NCBI GenBank assembly: GCA_937895825.1
Contig: CALBKP010000110.1
Location: 1-25,389 of the forward strand
Source: an uncultured Alistipes sp.
GTDB taxonomy: Bacteria > Bacteroidota > Bacteroidia > Bacteroidales > Rikenellaceae
DNA length: 25,389 bases
Reading direction: 5' to 3'
Part shown: positions 6,916 through 14,649 of the stretch, in pieces
Layout of the letters: every line of letters begins with the position of its first letter
Position numbering within the stretch: position 1 is the stretch's first letter
Translations under genes and position numbers: made by a program
The notes under the pieces: generated by a model
The model's database searches: none
Seen by the model: the letters and a program-made list of their open reading frames with translations, nothing else
What the model was told of the DNA's origin: nothing

Positions 6916-7536
6916 ATGTACATAGCAATTGCAGGAAACATAGGTAGCGGAAAGACAACGCTAACTGAGATTCTGACTGAGCGTTATGGTGCGAAGGCCT
7001 ACTACGAGGACTTGGCGAATCCCTACATCAGCGACTTCTACGAGGATATGGGGCGCTGGTCGTTCCATCTCCAGTTGTGGTTCCTCGGTAGTCGCATACA
7101 GCAGACCCTAACGATGTTGGCTGATGGCTCGGACAACGTAGTACAAGATCGTACTATTTACGAGGATGCACATATTTTTGCCGATAACCTCCACTCAATG
7201 GGCTTGATGGCGAGTCGTGACTTCGATACCTATATGAAAATGTTCAACATCGAGCAGAGTCTACTGCCTCGTCCCGATGTGCTCATTTACCTCAAGGCGA
7301 GCGTCCCAACGCTTATCGCGCAGATTAGGATGCGTGGCAGGGATTATGAGCAGAATATAGACGAGGAGTATCTCAATCGCTTGAACGACAAGTATAACAA
7401 CTGGATAGAGAATATCTACGAGGGTCGTGTGCTTGTGGTGGATAAGGATGTCGATGACTTCGTTGCCGACCCCTCAATCATCGACCGTATATGTGCCTCT
7501 GTGGAGGAGATGTGCAACGGAAAACGTCAGCTATAA
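6916..7536 (+). CDS. Deoxynucleoside kinase (dAK/dCK/dGK family)
   Basis: A 206-residue cytoplasmic enzyme that phosphorylates deoxyribonucleosides with ATP in the salvage pathway. The P-loop GNIGSGKTT is at residues 7-15. The general-base Glu is in YYEDLANPY (E31), the DRT motif (78-80, DRTIYED) corresponds to the ERS motif, and the lid carries RMRGRDYE near residue 145. Length fits bacterial members (about 205-220). The sequence does not tell which base is preferred. The next gene begins 4 bases after its stop, which suggests an operon. Confidence 0.92.
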   Translation: MYIAIAGNIGSGKTTLTEILTERYGAKAYYEDLANPYISDFYEDMGRWSFHLQLWFLGSRIQQTLTMLADGSDNVVQDRTIYEDAHIFADNLHSMGLMASRDFDTYMKMFNIEQSLLPRPDVLIYLKASVPTLIAQIRMRGRDYEQNIDEEYLNRLNDKYNNWIENIYEGRVLVVDKDVDDFVADPSIIDRICASVEEMCNGKRQL

Positions 7537-7540
7537 GCCT

Positions 7541-8902
7541 ATGACAACACCACTACCCGAGGAGTTCGTCCGCTCAATGCGCCGACAGCTTGGCGACGAT
7601 GCCGAGAGACTATTTGCAGCTCTCGACACCGAGCCTGCTACATCCATAAGGCTCAATCCCGCTAAGCCTGCCACGACGTTCGATGGTGAGAGGGTGGGGT
7701 GGTGCGAGTGGGGTAGATACCTCGATGTGCGTCCGCAGTTCACGCTCGACCCGTTGCTCCATGGTGGTGCATACTACGTGCAGGAGGCATCTTCGCAGTT
7801 CGTGGCCCATCTGCTTGGTGGCGACAACCTTCGTGGTGCGCGAGTATTAGATATGTGTGCAGCACCTGGTGGCAAGACTACGATATACTCGACGCTTGTT
7901 GGTCGTGAGGGCTTAGTTGTGGCAAACGACATCAACCGCAGCCGTACCTTGGCGCTGGCTGATAATGTGCAGCGATGGGGTATGGGCAATGTCGTCGTTA
8001 CGTGCAATGAGCCGTCGCACATTGGAGCCTTCGAAGAGTGGTTCGACGTTGTGGCGGTGGATGCCCCATGCTCGGGTGAGGGAATGTTCCGCAAAATGGA
8101 GGAGGCACGCACGGAGTGGTCTCCCGCTTCGGTGGAACAGTGCGTTGAGCGACAGAGGGAGATACTTGCTGAGGCGTGGCGAGCGTTGCGCCCTGGCGGT
8201 AAGTTGATATACAGCACCTGCACCTTTAACGATAGCGAGGATGAGGGCATCGTCGAGTGGCTTATTGAGGAGTATGGCGAGGAGATTGTGGCGGCAGATA
8301 TGGTTGCTACCGACGAGTCATGGAACATAGTGCGTAGCGAGATAGGTGCTGTGCAGTGCTTCCACTTCTATCCACATAGGGCACGTGGCGAGGGCTTCTT
8401 TGCCGCAGTTATGTGTAAGCGTGAAGAAACTATCCGACGTTCAACGCCCAAGTCACGACGTAAGGTGTTTGCCGCGGTCGATAAGCGCGATATGGCGGAG
8501 CTTATGCGCTGGGTGGATGATGGCTCGAAGATGGCCTTCAGACTTGTTGGCGATATGGTCTATGGCTACGATGGTAGCGTCGTCGAGGATGTCACACGTC
8601 TGTCGGAGTCGCTCTCGGTGGTCTCCTCCGGAGTGGCCATGGGACAGCTCTTCAAGGGTCGCCTTAAGCCAGAGCACGCCTTAGCTCTTTACGTTGGACG
8701 TAGTGGTGACGTTGTCCCTGCGGTGGAGCTCTCGGAGAATGATGCAGTGAACTACCTGCGCAAGCAGGATATCGCTTCGGCACAGTTTGCTGAGGGTATA
8801 AACGTCGTTACATATAAGGGCGTGGCTATTGGCTTCATTAAACGTATAGGTGCGCGCTGTAATAATATGTACCCCAAAGATTTAAGAATACAGAAACTAT
8901 AA
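7541..8902 (+). CDS. 16S rRNA m5C methyltransferase, RsmF/NOL1-NOP2-Sun family
   Basis: 453 residues from ATG 7541, four bases after the kinase stop; an upstream in-frame Met inside the kinase gene is not used. The enzyme transfers a methyl group from S-adenosylmethionine to C5 of a cytosine in RNA, most likely 16S rRNA as for RsmF. The SAM-binding motif is CAAPGGKT (106-113). The two catalytic cysteines are in DAPCSGEG (Cys177) and STCTF (Cys227). The N-terminal region has the typical SIRLNPAKP motif. The C-terminal third, ending NNMYPKDLRIQKL, is the RsmF-type PUA-like extension, which separates it from RsmB. The modified position cannot be read from sequence alone. Confidence 0.92.
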   Translation: MTTPLPEEFVRSMRRQLGDDAERLFAALDTEPATSIRLNPAKPATTFDGERVGWCEWGRYLDVRPQFTLDPLLHGGAYYVQEASSQFVAHLLGGDNLRGARVLDMCAAPGGKTTIYSTLVGREGLVVANDINRSRTLALADNVQRWGMGNVVVTCNEPSHIGAFEEWFDVVAVDAPCSGEGMFRKMEEARTEWSPASVEQCVERQREILAEAWRALRPGGKLIYSTCTFNDSEDEGIVEWLIEEYGEEIVAADMVATDESWNIVRSEIGAVQCFHFYPHRARGEGFFAAVMCKREETIRRSTPKSRRKVFAAVDKRDMAELMRWVDDGSKMAFRLVGDMVYGYDGSVVEDVTRLSESLSVVSSGVAMGQLFKGRLKPEHALALYVGRSGDVVPAVELSENDAVNYLRKQDIASAQFAEGINVVTYKGVAIGFIKRIGARCNNMYPKDLRIQKL

Positions 8903-8934
8903 AATAAGAGATATAAACTTAATACTATACGAAG

Positions 8935-9570
8935 ATGGCAAAACTACTCTATTCGATGGGTGAGGTTACCGAGATGTTCGATGTTAATGCATCGCTCATC
9001 CGCTATTGGGAGTCGAAGTTCGACTGCATCAAACCTCATAAAAATAAGAAGGGTAATCGTATGTTCACCCCCTCGGATGTCGAGAACCTAAAGCTTATAT
9101 ACCACCTCGTCAAGGAGAAGGGTATGACACTTGAGGGTGCTAATAAGACGATGAAGCGTCGCGGCGGTAGTGTCAAGCGCGATGTCTCGATTTTGGAGCG
9201 TCTGCAGAGCATCCGTGCTATGCTTATCGAGGTGCGCGAGTCGTTGGGTGATAATAGCCCCGTGGAGTATGAAGCACCGCTTGAGGCTGTGTCGGAGCTT
9301 ATCACCGATGTCGAGCAGGAGGCTAAGCGCGAGATTGTCAAGGAGGTCACTACGTCTAAGACCGCTATTGAGGTGGAGGCTGTGAAGGAGCCCGAGGCTG
9401 AGACTACACCACGCCGTCGTGGTCGTCCACGTAAGGTGGTAGAGCATGCAGCGGAGGCAGCTGCGCCAGCCGAGAGTTCGGAAAGTCAGCCTGCACCACG
9501 TCGTCGTAAGGCTAAGAAGAGCGAGGAGTCGAAAGAGCTCTTCCCCTTCTACGAGCAGTCGTTGTTTTAA
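8935..9570 (+). CDS. MerR-family transcriptional regulator with AT-hook-like tail
   Basis: 211 residues. Residues 1-75 form a MerR winged helix-turn-helix (LYSMGEVTEMFDVNASLIRYWES..., then FTPSDVENLKLIYHLVKEKGMTLEGA). A helical dimerisation stretch follows (to about 130), then an acidic, Ala/Glu-rich low-complexity tail. The tail carries an AT-hook core, RRRGRPRK (160-167), and a second basic patch RRRKAKK (189-195), and ends in FPFYEQSLF, which looks conserved-like. There is no effector-binding domain and no Cys set for metal sensing, so it may act as an architectural or constitutive DNA binder (inference). It sits between the methyltransferase and the NIF3-like gene, probably in one transcript. 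Confidence 0.88.
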   Translation: MAKLLYSMGEVTEMFDVNASLIRYWESKFDCIKPHKNKKGNRMFTPSDVENLKLIYHLVKEKGMTLEGANKTMKRRGGSVKRDVSILERLQSIRAMLIEVRESLGDNSPVEYEAPLEAVSELITDVEQEAKREIVKEVTTSKTAIEVEAVKEPEAETTPRRRGRPRKVVEHAAEAAAPAESSESQPAPRRRKAKKSEESKELFPFYEQSLF

Positions 9571-9582
9571 CATGAGTGAGCT

Positions 9583-10374
9583 ATGAAGATACGTGATCTT
9601 GTAGCCTCTATAGAGGAGTTTGCACCGCTTGGCCTCCAGGAGAGTTACGATAACTCGGGACTCATCGTTGGTCGTATGGATGATGATGTACATGCTGCAC
9701 TCCTTGCCGTGGATGTTACGGAGGAGGTCATCGACGAGGCTGAGTGCGAGGGGTGCGATATAATCATCACGCACCACCCGATAATCTTCACGCCGCTTAA
9801 GCGTCTTAACTCGGCAACCTATGTTGAGCGATGTGTGGAGCGTGCCATACGCAGTGGCATAGCACTTTATGCGGCACATACAAACCTCGATAGCACGCCC
9901 AAGGGAATGAGTTGGCAGGTGGGCTCGATGGTGGGACTTGATGATATGACCGTGCTTGAGTCACGACGCGATAACCCCGATGCAGGCTTTGGTGTCGTTG
10001 GAACACTGCCGCGTGCCGAGGGTGCGTTGGCGCTATTGGGTCGCATAAAAAGTATTTTCAATGTCGGGGCTATACGTTATAGTGACATCCCAGCGGAGGA
10101 GTTTATGGTGCGCCGTGTGGCTATATGTACGGGTGCTGGTCGCTCGATGATTGGCGATGCGAGGGCTGCGGGTGCCGACCTATATATCACTGCTGATCTC
10201 CGCTATAACGACTTTATGGAGGGTGAAGGTCGCATGATTTTAGCAGATATTGGCCATTTTGAGAGCGAATTTTGCGCAATTCGCATTTTAAATGATGTAA
10301 TATCAAAAAAAATACCTAACTTTGCCGTTCGCAAGAGCGTATGCTCTCGCAACCCGATACATTACTTGGTATAA
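9583..10374 (+). CDS. NIF3/YbgI-like dinuclear metal-centre protein (GTP cyclohydrolase I type 2 family)
   Basis: 263 residues. The family forms a hexameric ring with two metals per subunit; its cellular role is unsettled despite the database label. Metal ligands are visible: ITHHPI (H64, H65), HTNLD (H99, D103) and GHFESE (H225, E227). It is the short form without the inserted PII-like domain that lengthens many relatives to about 365 residues. It lies 12 bases after the MerR gene and 64 bases before a coiled-coil zinc-ribbon gene. That NIF3/zinc-ribbon pairing recurs in many bacteria. Confidence 0.92.
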   Translation: MKIRDLVASIEEFAPLGLQESYDNSGLIVGRMDDDVHAALLAVDVTEEVIDEAECEGCDIIITHHPIIFTPLKRLNSATYVERCVERAIRSGIALYAAHTNLDSTPKGMSWQVGSMVGLDDMTVLESRRDNPDAGFGVVGTLPRAEGALALLGRIKSIFNVGAIRYSDIPAEEFMVRRVAICTGAGRSMIGDARAAGADLYITADLRYNDFMEGEGRMILADIGHFESEFCAIRILNDVISKKIPNFAVRKSVCSRNPIHYLV

Positions 10375-10438
10375 GAAGTTGCAATTATTGGCGCTTAATA
10401 CTGCAAAGCGAAGTTGAAAATAACTAAATAACAACTAT

Positions 10439-11179
10439 ATGGCACAGAAGAAGACAAACGATGTTGATTACTCGATGCAGGAGAAGATTATGGCACTCTA
10501 TGAGTTGCAGAAGATCGACTCGGCTATCGACGAGATTAACAAGGTAAAGGGCGAACTTCCCCTTGAGGTGCAGGACCTTGAGGATGAGCTCGCTGGTTTG
10601 AATACGCGTATCGAGAATATCAACGCCGAGCTCGAGGAAATTAACTCGCTCACACGCCAGCGTAAGCGCGAGGTTGACCAGGCTAAGATTATGATTGGCA
10701 ACTATAAGGAGCAGCAGAACAACGTGCGTAACAACCGCGAGTTCGACTCTATCACCAAGGAGATTGAGTACCAGGAACTTGAGATTGAGCTGGCAGAGAA
10801 GCGTCTTAAGGAGTATGCCGCCCAGAGCAAGGTGAAGAAGGCTCTTATCGAGGAGACCAACACACTTGTTGAGGAGCGTACCATCGACTATAAGGCAAAG
10901 AAGGAGGAGCTCGACTCTATCGAGGCTGAGACTGCTCAGCAGGTTGCAGACCTTATGGCTAAGGCTGAGAAGGCTAAGGAGCCTATCGACGAGCGTCTGC
11001 TCACGGCTTACAACCGTATCCGTAGCAACGTACACAACGGCCTCGCTGTTGTTACAGTCACACGTGATGCTTGTGGTGGTTGCTTCAACCGCATCCCTCC
11101 CCAGCGTCAGGTCGACATCCGTCAGGGTAAGAAGCTCATTGTCTGTGAGTACTGCGGTCGCATCCTCGTAAGTGAGTAG
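10439..11179 (+). CDS. Coiled-coil protein with C4-type zinc ribbon (DUF164/CdsZ-like)
   Basis: 246 residues: a long charged coiled coil (about 15-185, heptad-rich, e.g. LEDELAGLNTRIENINAELEEIN) capped by a C-terminal zinc ribbon with C212-x2-C215 (CGGC) and C236-x2-C239 (CEYC). This is the DUF164-type architecture (C4-type zinc ribbon, zf-RING_7), which occurs next to NIF3 genes widely. It is thought to act in nucleic-acid or chaperone-like contacts; no enzymatic motif is present. It is the last gene of the rightward run and is followed by a strong terminator. A 256-codon antisense frame over it is only a codon-bias shadow. Confidence 0.9.
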   Translation: MAQKKTNDVDYSMQEKIMALYELQKIDSAIDEINKVKGELPLEVQDLEDELAGLNTRIENINAELEEINSLTRQRKREVDQAKIMIGNYKEQQNNVRNNREFDSITKEIEYQELEIELAEKRLKEYAAQSKVKKALIEETNTLVEERTIDYKAKKEELDSIEAETAQQVADLMAKAEKAKEPIDERLLTAYNRIRSNVHNGLAVVTVTRDACGGCFNRIPPQRQVDIRQGKKLIVCEYCGRILVSE

Positions 11180-11207
11180 TTCGGTGCGACGCAAGGGGCG
11201 CGTAACC

Positions 11208-11263
11208 TCTAAAAAAAGAGTTTCCCTCGGGTAGTATCAACGTACTAACCGAGGGAAATTTTT
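11208..11263. terminator. Bidirectional terminator
   Basis: TTTCCCTCGG (11221-11230) pairs with CCGAGGGAAA (11249-11258). An inner TAGTA/TACTA stem continues past one mismatch. T5 follows on the plus strand. Read leftward, the same hairpin is followed by CTCTTTTTTT (11217-11208). It therefore ends both the rightward zinc-ribbon operon and the leftward TonB-module gene, whose stop is at 11275. Confidence 0.9.
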
Positions 11264-11274
11264 GTGCTATATGT

Positions 11275-12489
11275 TTATTGCTGGTCTGTGATATCCATTG
11301 ATCCAAAGATGAAAGGAACTGTTGCCTGATACGATACGGCTACACCATCCTTTGTTGCTGGTGTCCAGCGTGGTGATTTTAGCAGTACGTTGCGTACCTC
11401 CTCGTCAAAGAGTGGATCGGGCGTACCTTTTATCGTGCGTATCTCTACGACTTCGACGTAGCCCTTGCTGTTAATTATATACTTGGCCACAAGATGTGCT
11501 GTTAGGTTCTTATCTTTTAGCTCGGTGGGATAGTGCGTATTCTGCATTACCCATTCGTAAAAGGTGCCGAAGTCGCCATCGAGGAATCTGGGTAGAGTGT
11601 CTGGATCATCTGCGACGGTTGTGCCATCGGCTCTGGTGTGTATAAAGACAATACCATTTGATACATCCCCAAAATCCTTGTAGTACGAAAATATTTCAAG
11701 GTCGTCATCCTTCGCAACAGTCATCATCTTTATACGATCAGCAGGGAGACTCTTGACCTCCTCAGAGGTGGACACAATACCATCAATTACAAACATGGGG
11801 GTAATTACTTCCTGGTGTACATTGCCATCAAAACCCACTACCACAATATCCGTTGTGCCATTACCCACTAAAAGGGAGCCTTTGCTCTCTGTTGATGTGC
11901 TTGTGCTCTCGCCCATAATCTTAAAACTTATGGGTAAAACAAACGATACAGACACGGGGTGACCGTTGTTAATGCCAGGTGTCCAGCGTGGTGATGAGCA
12001 TACTACGCGTTTGGCCTCCTCGACAAGTATAGGGTACTTCGATTGTAAGATCTTAATATTGTCACGCTCGATATAGCCGTGACGGTTGACGATGAAGTTT
12101 ACAACGACCAAATCTTCCATTCCACACTTCATTGCCAGCTCGGGATAGCGTATGTTTTCCATTACCCAGGCGCGGAAACTGAGTAGGTCACCACCCATAA
12201 ACGAGGGCATTACGTCTGTTGCGATAAAGATCTCATCTTGTTCTTCGTTGTTCTTGAGCGAGATTACAATGACACCATTTGCAGTATTGCCCAGATGGTC
12301 AAACTCGCGAGCCTCAGCGCTGTCGCCCTTAAATACTGTCATCGACCCTATATCTAACGAGTTAACAGCCTCTAACTCCATAACCTCACCCTCGACAATG
12401 ACCAATGGTCGCTGCTCATCACTATAATTTGTGCCCGATACGCTAACGGCCGTAGCCATAGCCACAATAAAAATAAGTATCCGTTTCAT
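11275..12489 (-). CDS. Periplasmic protein with two plug-like + TonB C-terminal modules
   Basis: 404 residues with an N-terminal signal (MKRILIFIVAMATAVSVSG, likely cleaved; no lipobox, no later membrane helix). It is an internal duplication. Module 1 (about 28-195) and module 2 (about 226-396) each start with a segment like the plug of SusC-type receptors (LVIVEGEV..IGSMTVFKGD..ANGVIVISLK; FVIDGIVS..RIKMMTVAKDD..SNGIVFIHTR). Each continues with a TonB C-terminal domain (F..G.....F..WVM.N..YP......, a GY.E strand, SPRWTP, closing F). True TonB proteins have an inner-membrane anchor and a Pro-rich linker, and neither is present. It is therefore unlikely to transduce energy; a periplasmic binding or scaffold role is a guess. 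It is divergent from a two-component system. Confidence 0.83.
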   Translation of the reverse strand: MKRILIFIVAMATAVSVSGTNYSDEQRPLVIVEGEVMELEAVNSLDIGSMTVFKGDSAEAREFDHLGNTANGVIVISLKNNEEQDEIFIATDVMPSFMGGDLLSFRAWVMENIRYPELAMKCGMEDLVVVNFIVNRHGYIERDNIKILQSKYPILVEEAKRVVCSSPRWTPGINNGHPVSVSFVLPISFKIMGESTSTSTESKGSLLVGNGTTDIVVVGFDGNVHQEVITPMFVIDGIVSTSEEVKSLPADRIKMMTVAKDDDLEIFSYYKDFGDVSNGIVFIHTRADGTTVADDPDTLPRFLDGDFGTFYEWVMQNTHYPTELKDKNLTAHLVAKYIINSKGYVEVVEIRTIKGTPDPLFDEEVRNVLLKSPRWTPATKDGVAVSYQATVPFIFGSMDITDQQ

Positions 12490-12551
12490 AATCTCTCTCT
12501 TTACGGTTAGACAAATAGGTTTTGTTCAAGAGCTCTTTGTTTTTGTTGTTG

Positions 12552-12559
12552 CAAAGATA
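12552..12559 (-). promoter_or_regulatory. -7 element of the TonB-module gene
   Basis: Read leftward, TATCTTTG is a perfect TAnnTTTG match about 62 bases before the ATG at 12489. No TTTG is seen at the right distance upstream, which fits a promoter needing an activator. Confidence 0.55.
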
Positions 12560-12590
12560 ATAGCATATTTCGCCGTAGCCTAATTTTTAA

Positions 12591-12628
12591 TGTTAAGGAG
12601 TGTTAAGTGTTTTGTTAAATAGTGTTAA
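12591..12628. promoter_or_regulatory. Array of four TGTTAA direct repeats, candidate response-regulator operator
   Basis: TGTTAA occurs at 12591, 12601, 12613 and 12623, with start-to-start spacings of 10, 12 and 10 bases, so all four lie on nearly the same face of the helix. A degenerate fifth copy (TGTTAC) is at 12641. Tandem direct repeats of about one helical turn are the usual target of OmpR/PhoB-type regulators, and such a regulator is encoded in the adjacent operon. The array lies upstream of the -7 elements of both divergent promoters (12552-12559 and 12668-12675). The regulatory role is inferred. Confidence 0.6.
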
Positions 12629-12667
12629 AATGGAAGGTGGTGTTACGAGGACTACATATTTTTTTAT

Positions 12668-12675
12668 TACCTTTG
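12668..12675 (+). promoter_or_regulatory. -7 element of the histidine kinase operon
   Basis: TACCTTTG is a perfect TAnnTTTG match 21 bases before the kinase ATG. The -33 position (around 12643-12646) reads TTAC instead of TTTG, again as expected for an activated promoter. Confidence 0.6.
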
Positions 12676-12696
12676 TGATGAAGGAAATGTAGAGTC

Positions 12697-13914
12697 ATGA
12701 AAGAGTCGAACTTTAGAATCGTGTCGATGATCGTGGTGCTGTCGCTGGTACTGCTCGTCGCAGTCGAGGTGATGTGGGCAGTGCGTACCTACCGCGATAT
12801 GCGTGAGAGCTATAGGTTGCAGATCTCCAGCGTACTGGAGGAGGCGACGTGGAGATATGCGACTCCTTCGATGGATGGTAACGTGCAAATAAACATAGGT
12901 AACATTGCGCGCTTCGATGTCTTTGTGAGTGAGGGATTGCGTAATGCTGGACTTGCAACAGAGTATCGTGTTGAGGTGCTCTCGACATCGGATGCCGCAC
13001 CAATCGTCATTATGGCAATGGGCGAGGTCGCTGCCGATGGTGGTGTGATTTCGGTGGATAAATCTCTCGCACCCATAATTCTACGTCTTACAGTGGAGGA
13101 TCCACATGCTGAGATTCTTGGTCGTATGCGTTGGATTATTGCTCTTCAGATACTCGCGGTGGTTGTGCTTGCAGCTACGTTTGCATATCTGCTACGCACC
13201 TTGTTCCGCGCTAAAAGTCTGGAACGTATACGTCGAGACCTCACGCATAACATTACGCATGAGCTTAAAACTCCTGTGGCAGCAGCATACGCCGCAACTG
13301 ATATGTTGCTGAGTGACGAGAAGCTTGCCGATGATGGTGTGCGCCGTGGCGAGTATCTGCGTATGACCATCGCAGAGTTAGAGCATCTGAACTCGATGAT
13401 CGAGGAGATACTACGTAGCTCGACGGAGGAGTATAGCCGTGCTTCGATGCGTATGGAGGAGTGCGAAGTGTGTGAGGTCGTCGCTGAGGTCGTCGCCTCA
13501 ATACGTTTGAAGTATGCCTTGCGCGATGTTGTGTGGAATGTGGAAGTGAATGAGGGTGTTATGGTCATCGCCGACCGTTTTCATCTTTTGGGCATTGTCC
13601 GAGCCTTGGTAGATAATGCTATTAAGTATAGCCCTACGGATGCCGAGGTGCGAATCTCTGCCGTTGAGCGTGGTGGCGAGACAATAATCGAGGTTGAAGA
13701 TAAGGGTTCTGGCATATCGCGCTCGGAGCAGCGACGTATCTTTGATAAGTTCTATCGCACACCCACGGGTAATCGTCACGATACTAAGGGCTATGGCCTC
13801 GGGTTGTACTATGTTAAATCTATTGTGAAGCATCATGGCGGTCGTGTTGAGCTGCGCTCGGCAGTTGGTCGTGGCTCATGCTTCACGTTACATCTTCCAC
13901 GATATGGCAAGTAG
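12697..13914 (+). CDS. Sensor histidine kinase (HisKA/HATPase_c)
   Basis: A 405-residue inner-membrane kinase. TM1 is about residues 8-29 and TM2 about 146-167. They enclose a periplasmic sensor region of about 115 residues with no recognisable fold. There is no HAMP domain; the helix after TM2 leads straight into HisKA with the phospho-accepting His188 in HNITHELKTP. The ATP-binding domain shows the N box (DNAIKYS), G1 (VEDKGSGIS), F box (FDKFYR) and G2 (GYGLGLYYVKSI). It is cotranscribed and overlapping with the response regulator by 11 bases, so the pair is surely cognate. The signal sensed is unknown. The divergent TonB-module gene suggests an envelope stimulus (inference). Confidence 0.95.
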   Translation: MKESNFRIVSMIVVLSLVLLVAVEVMWAVRTYRDMRESYRLQISSVLEEATWRYATPSMDGNVQINIGNIARFDVFVSEGLRNAGLATEYRVEVLSTSDAAPIVIMAMGEVAADGGVISVDKSLAPIILRLTVEDPHAEILGRMRWIIALQILAVVVLAATFAYLLRTLFRAKSLERIRRDLTHNITHELKTPVAAAYAATDMLLSDEKLADDGVRRGEYLRMTIAELEHLNSMIEEILRSSTEEYSRASMRMEECEVCEVVAEVVASIRLKYALRDVVWNVEVNEGVMVIADRFHLLGIVRALVDNAIKYSPTDAEVRISAVERGGETIIEVEDKGSGISRSEQRRIFDKFYRTPTGNRHDTKGYGLGLYYVKSIVKHHGGRVELRSAVGRGSCFTLHLPRYGK

Positions 13915-14605
13915 ACGAATTTTAGTTGTCGAGGATGAGCCGACGCTACGACGTATCGTCGTCGAGGCGTTGGAGTCAGCGGGCTATGATGTTGCTCAGG
14001 CGAGTGATGGCGAGGCAGGTATTCGCTGCTTCGAGGAGCATCATGCCGACCTTGTTATTGCCGATATAATGATGCCACGAATGGATGGCTTCGAGATGGT
14101 ACGACGCATGCGTGCTCGTCATCCCGACACGCTCTTTCTATTCCTTTCGGCCCGCAGTGGCGCGGAGGATGTAGTCGAAGGTTTTAGGACGGGTGGCCAC
14201 GACTACCTTCGCAAGCCTTTTGCGATGAGCGAGCTTATGGTGCGTATTGAGGCACTTCTTTCGCGTCTTGGTACAGTTGCGTCGGAGCGCACAGAGTATG
14301 GCATAGGATCATACCTTTATGATGTGACCCGCTCAACGCTTAAGCGCGGTGATGTGGTAATACGCCTTTCGGCTCGTGAGGCTGCAATACTTAGGTCGCT
14401 TGCCTCAAACATGGGACGTGTGGTTAGCTCGCGCGCCATGCTTCTTGACCTCTGGGGCGATGATAGCTACTACAATCTTCGCTCGTTGAACGTCTTTATC
14501 TCGAAGTTGCGTAACTACCTTTCCGAGGATAAAAGCATAGACATCATCTCTGTTCGAGGCGTAGGGTATAGGCTAACGGTTGCCTCAGAATGGATGCAAA
14601 AATAG
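13904..14605 (+). CDS. OmpR/PhoB-family response regulator
   Basis: 233 residues from ATG 13904 (MASRRILVVEDEP), which overlaps the end of the kinase gene; a longer frame reading upstream has no receiver-like sequence. The receiver domain has the acidic pair E10/D11, the phospho-accepting Asp54 (VIADIMMPRMDG), the conserved Ser in FLSAR and Lys in YLRKPF. A linker precedes the C-terminal winged helix (about 135-230: LSAREAAILRSLASNMGRVVSSRAMLLDLWGDDSY, ending VRGVGYRL). It should dimerise on phosphorylation and bind tandem direct repeats. The TGTTAA array before the operon is the obvious candidate. Its stop codon lies inside the panCD terminator hairpin. Confidence 0.95.
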   Translation: MASRRILVVEDEPTLRRIVVEALESAGYDVAQASDGEAGIRCFEEHHADLVIADIMMPRMDGFEMVRRMRARHPDTLFLFLSARSGAEDVVEGFRTGGHDYLRKPFAMSELMVRIEALLSRLGTVASERTEYGIGSYLYDVTRSTLKRGDVVIRLSAREAAILRSLASNMGRVVSSRAMLLDLWGDDSYYNLRSLNVFISKLRNYLSEDKSIDIISVRGVGYRLTVASEWMQK

Positions 14606-14625
14606 CCAACCTGAAGGCTGGCTAT
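14597..14625 (-). terminator. Terminator of panC-panD
   Basis: ATAGCCA and TGGCTAT pair, with an inner CCT/AGG stem. Read leftward, TTTTTGC follows. The hairpin overlaps the stop codon of the convergent response regulator gene. Rightward it lacks a proper T-run but may still slow read-through. Confidence 0.75.
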
Positions 14626-14649
14626 CTATACTCTTAGTTGCTCGCGTGC

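Noticed and set aside
9088..9879. Leftward 263-codon open frame over the MerR and NIF3-like genes
   Set aside because: Leu/Ser/Arg-rich with no domain character, antisense to two clear genes. Such frames arise from the strong sense-strand codon bias.
10424..11194. Leftward 256-codon open frame over the zinc-ribbon gene
   Set aside because: Antisense mirror of the Glu/Lys-rich coiled coil; the resulting Leu-rich translation is a shadow.
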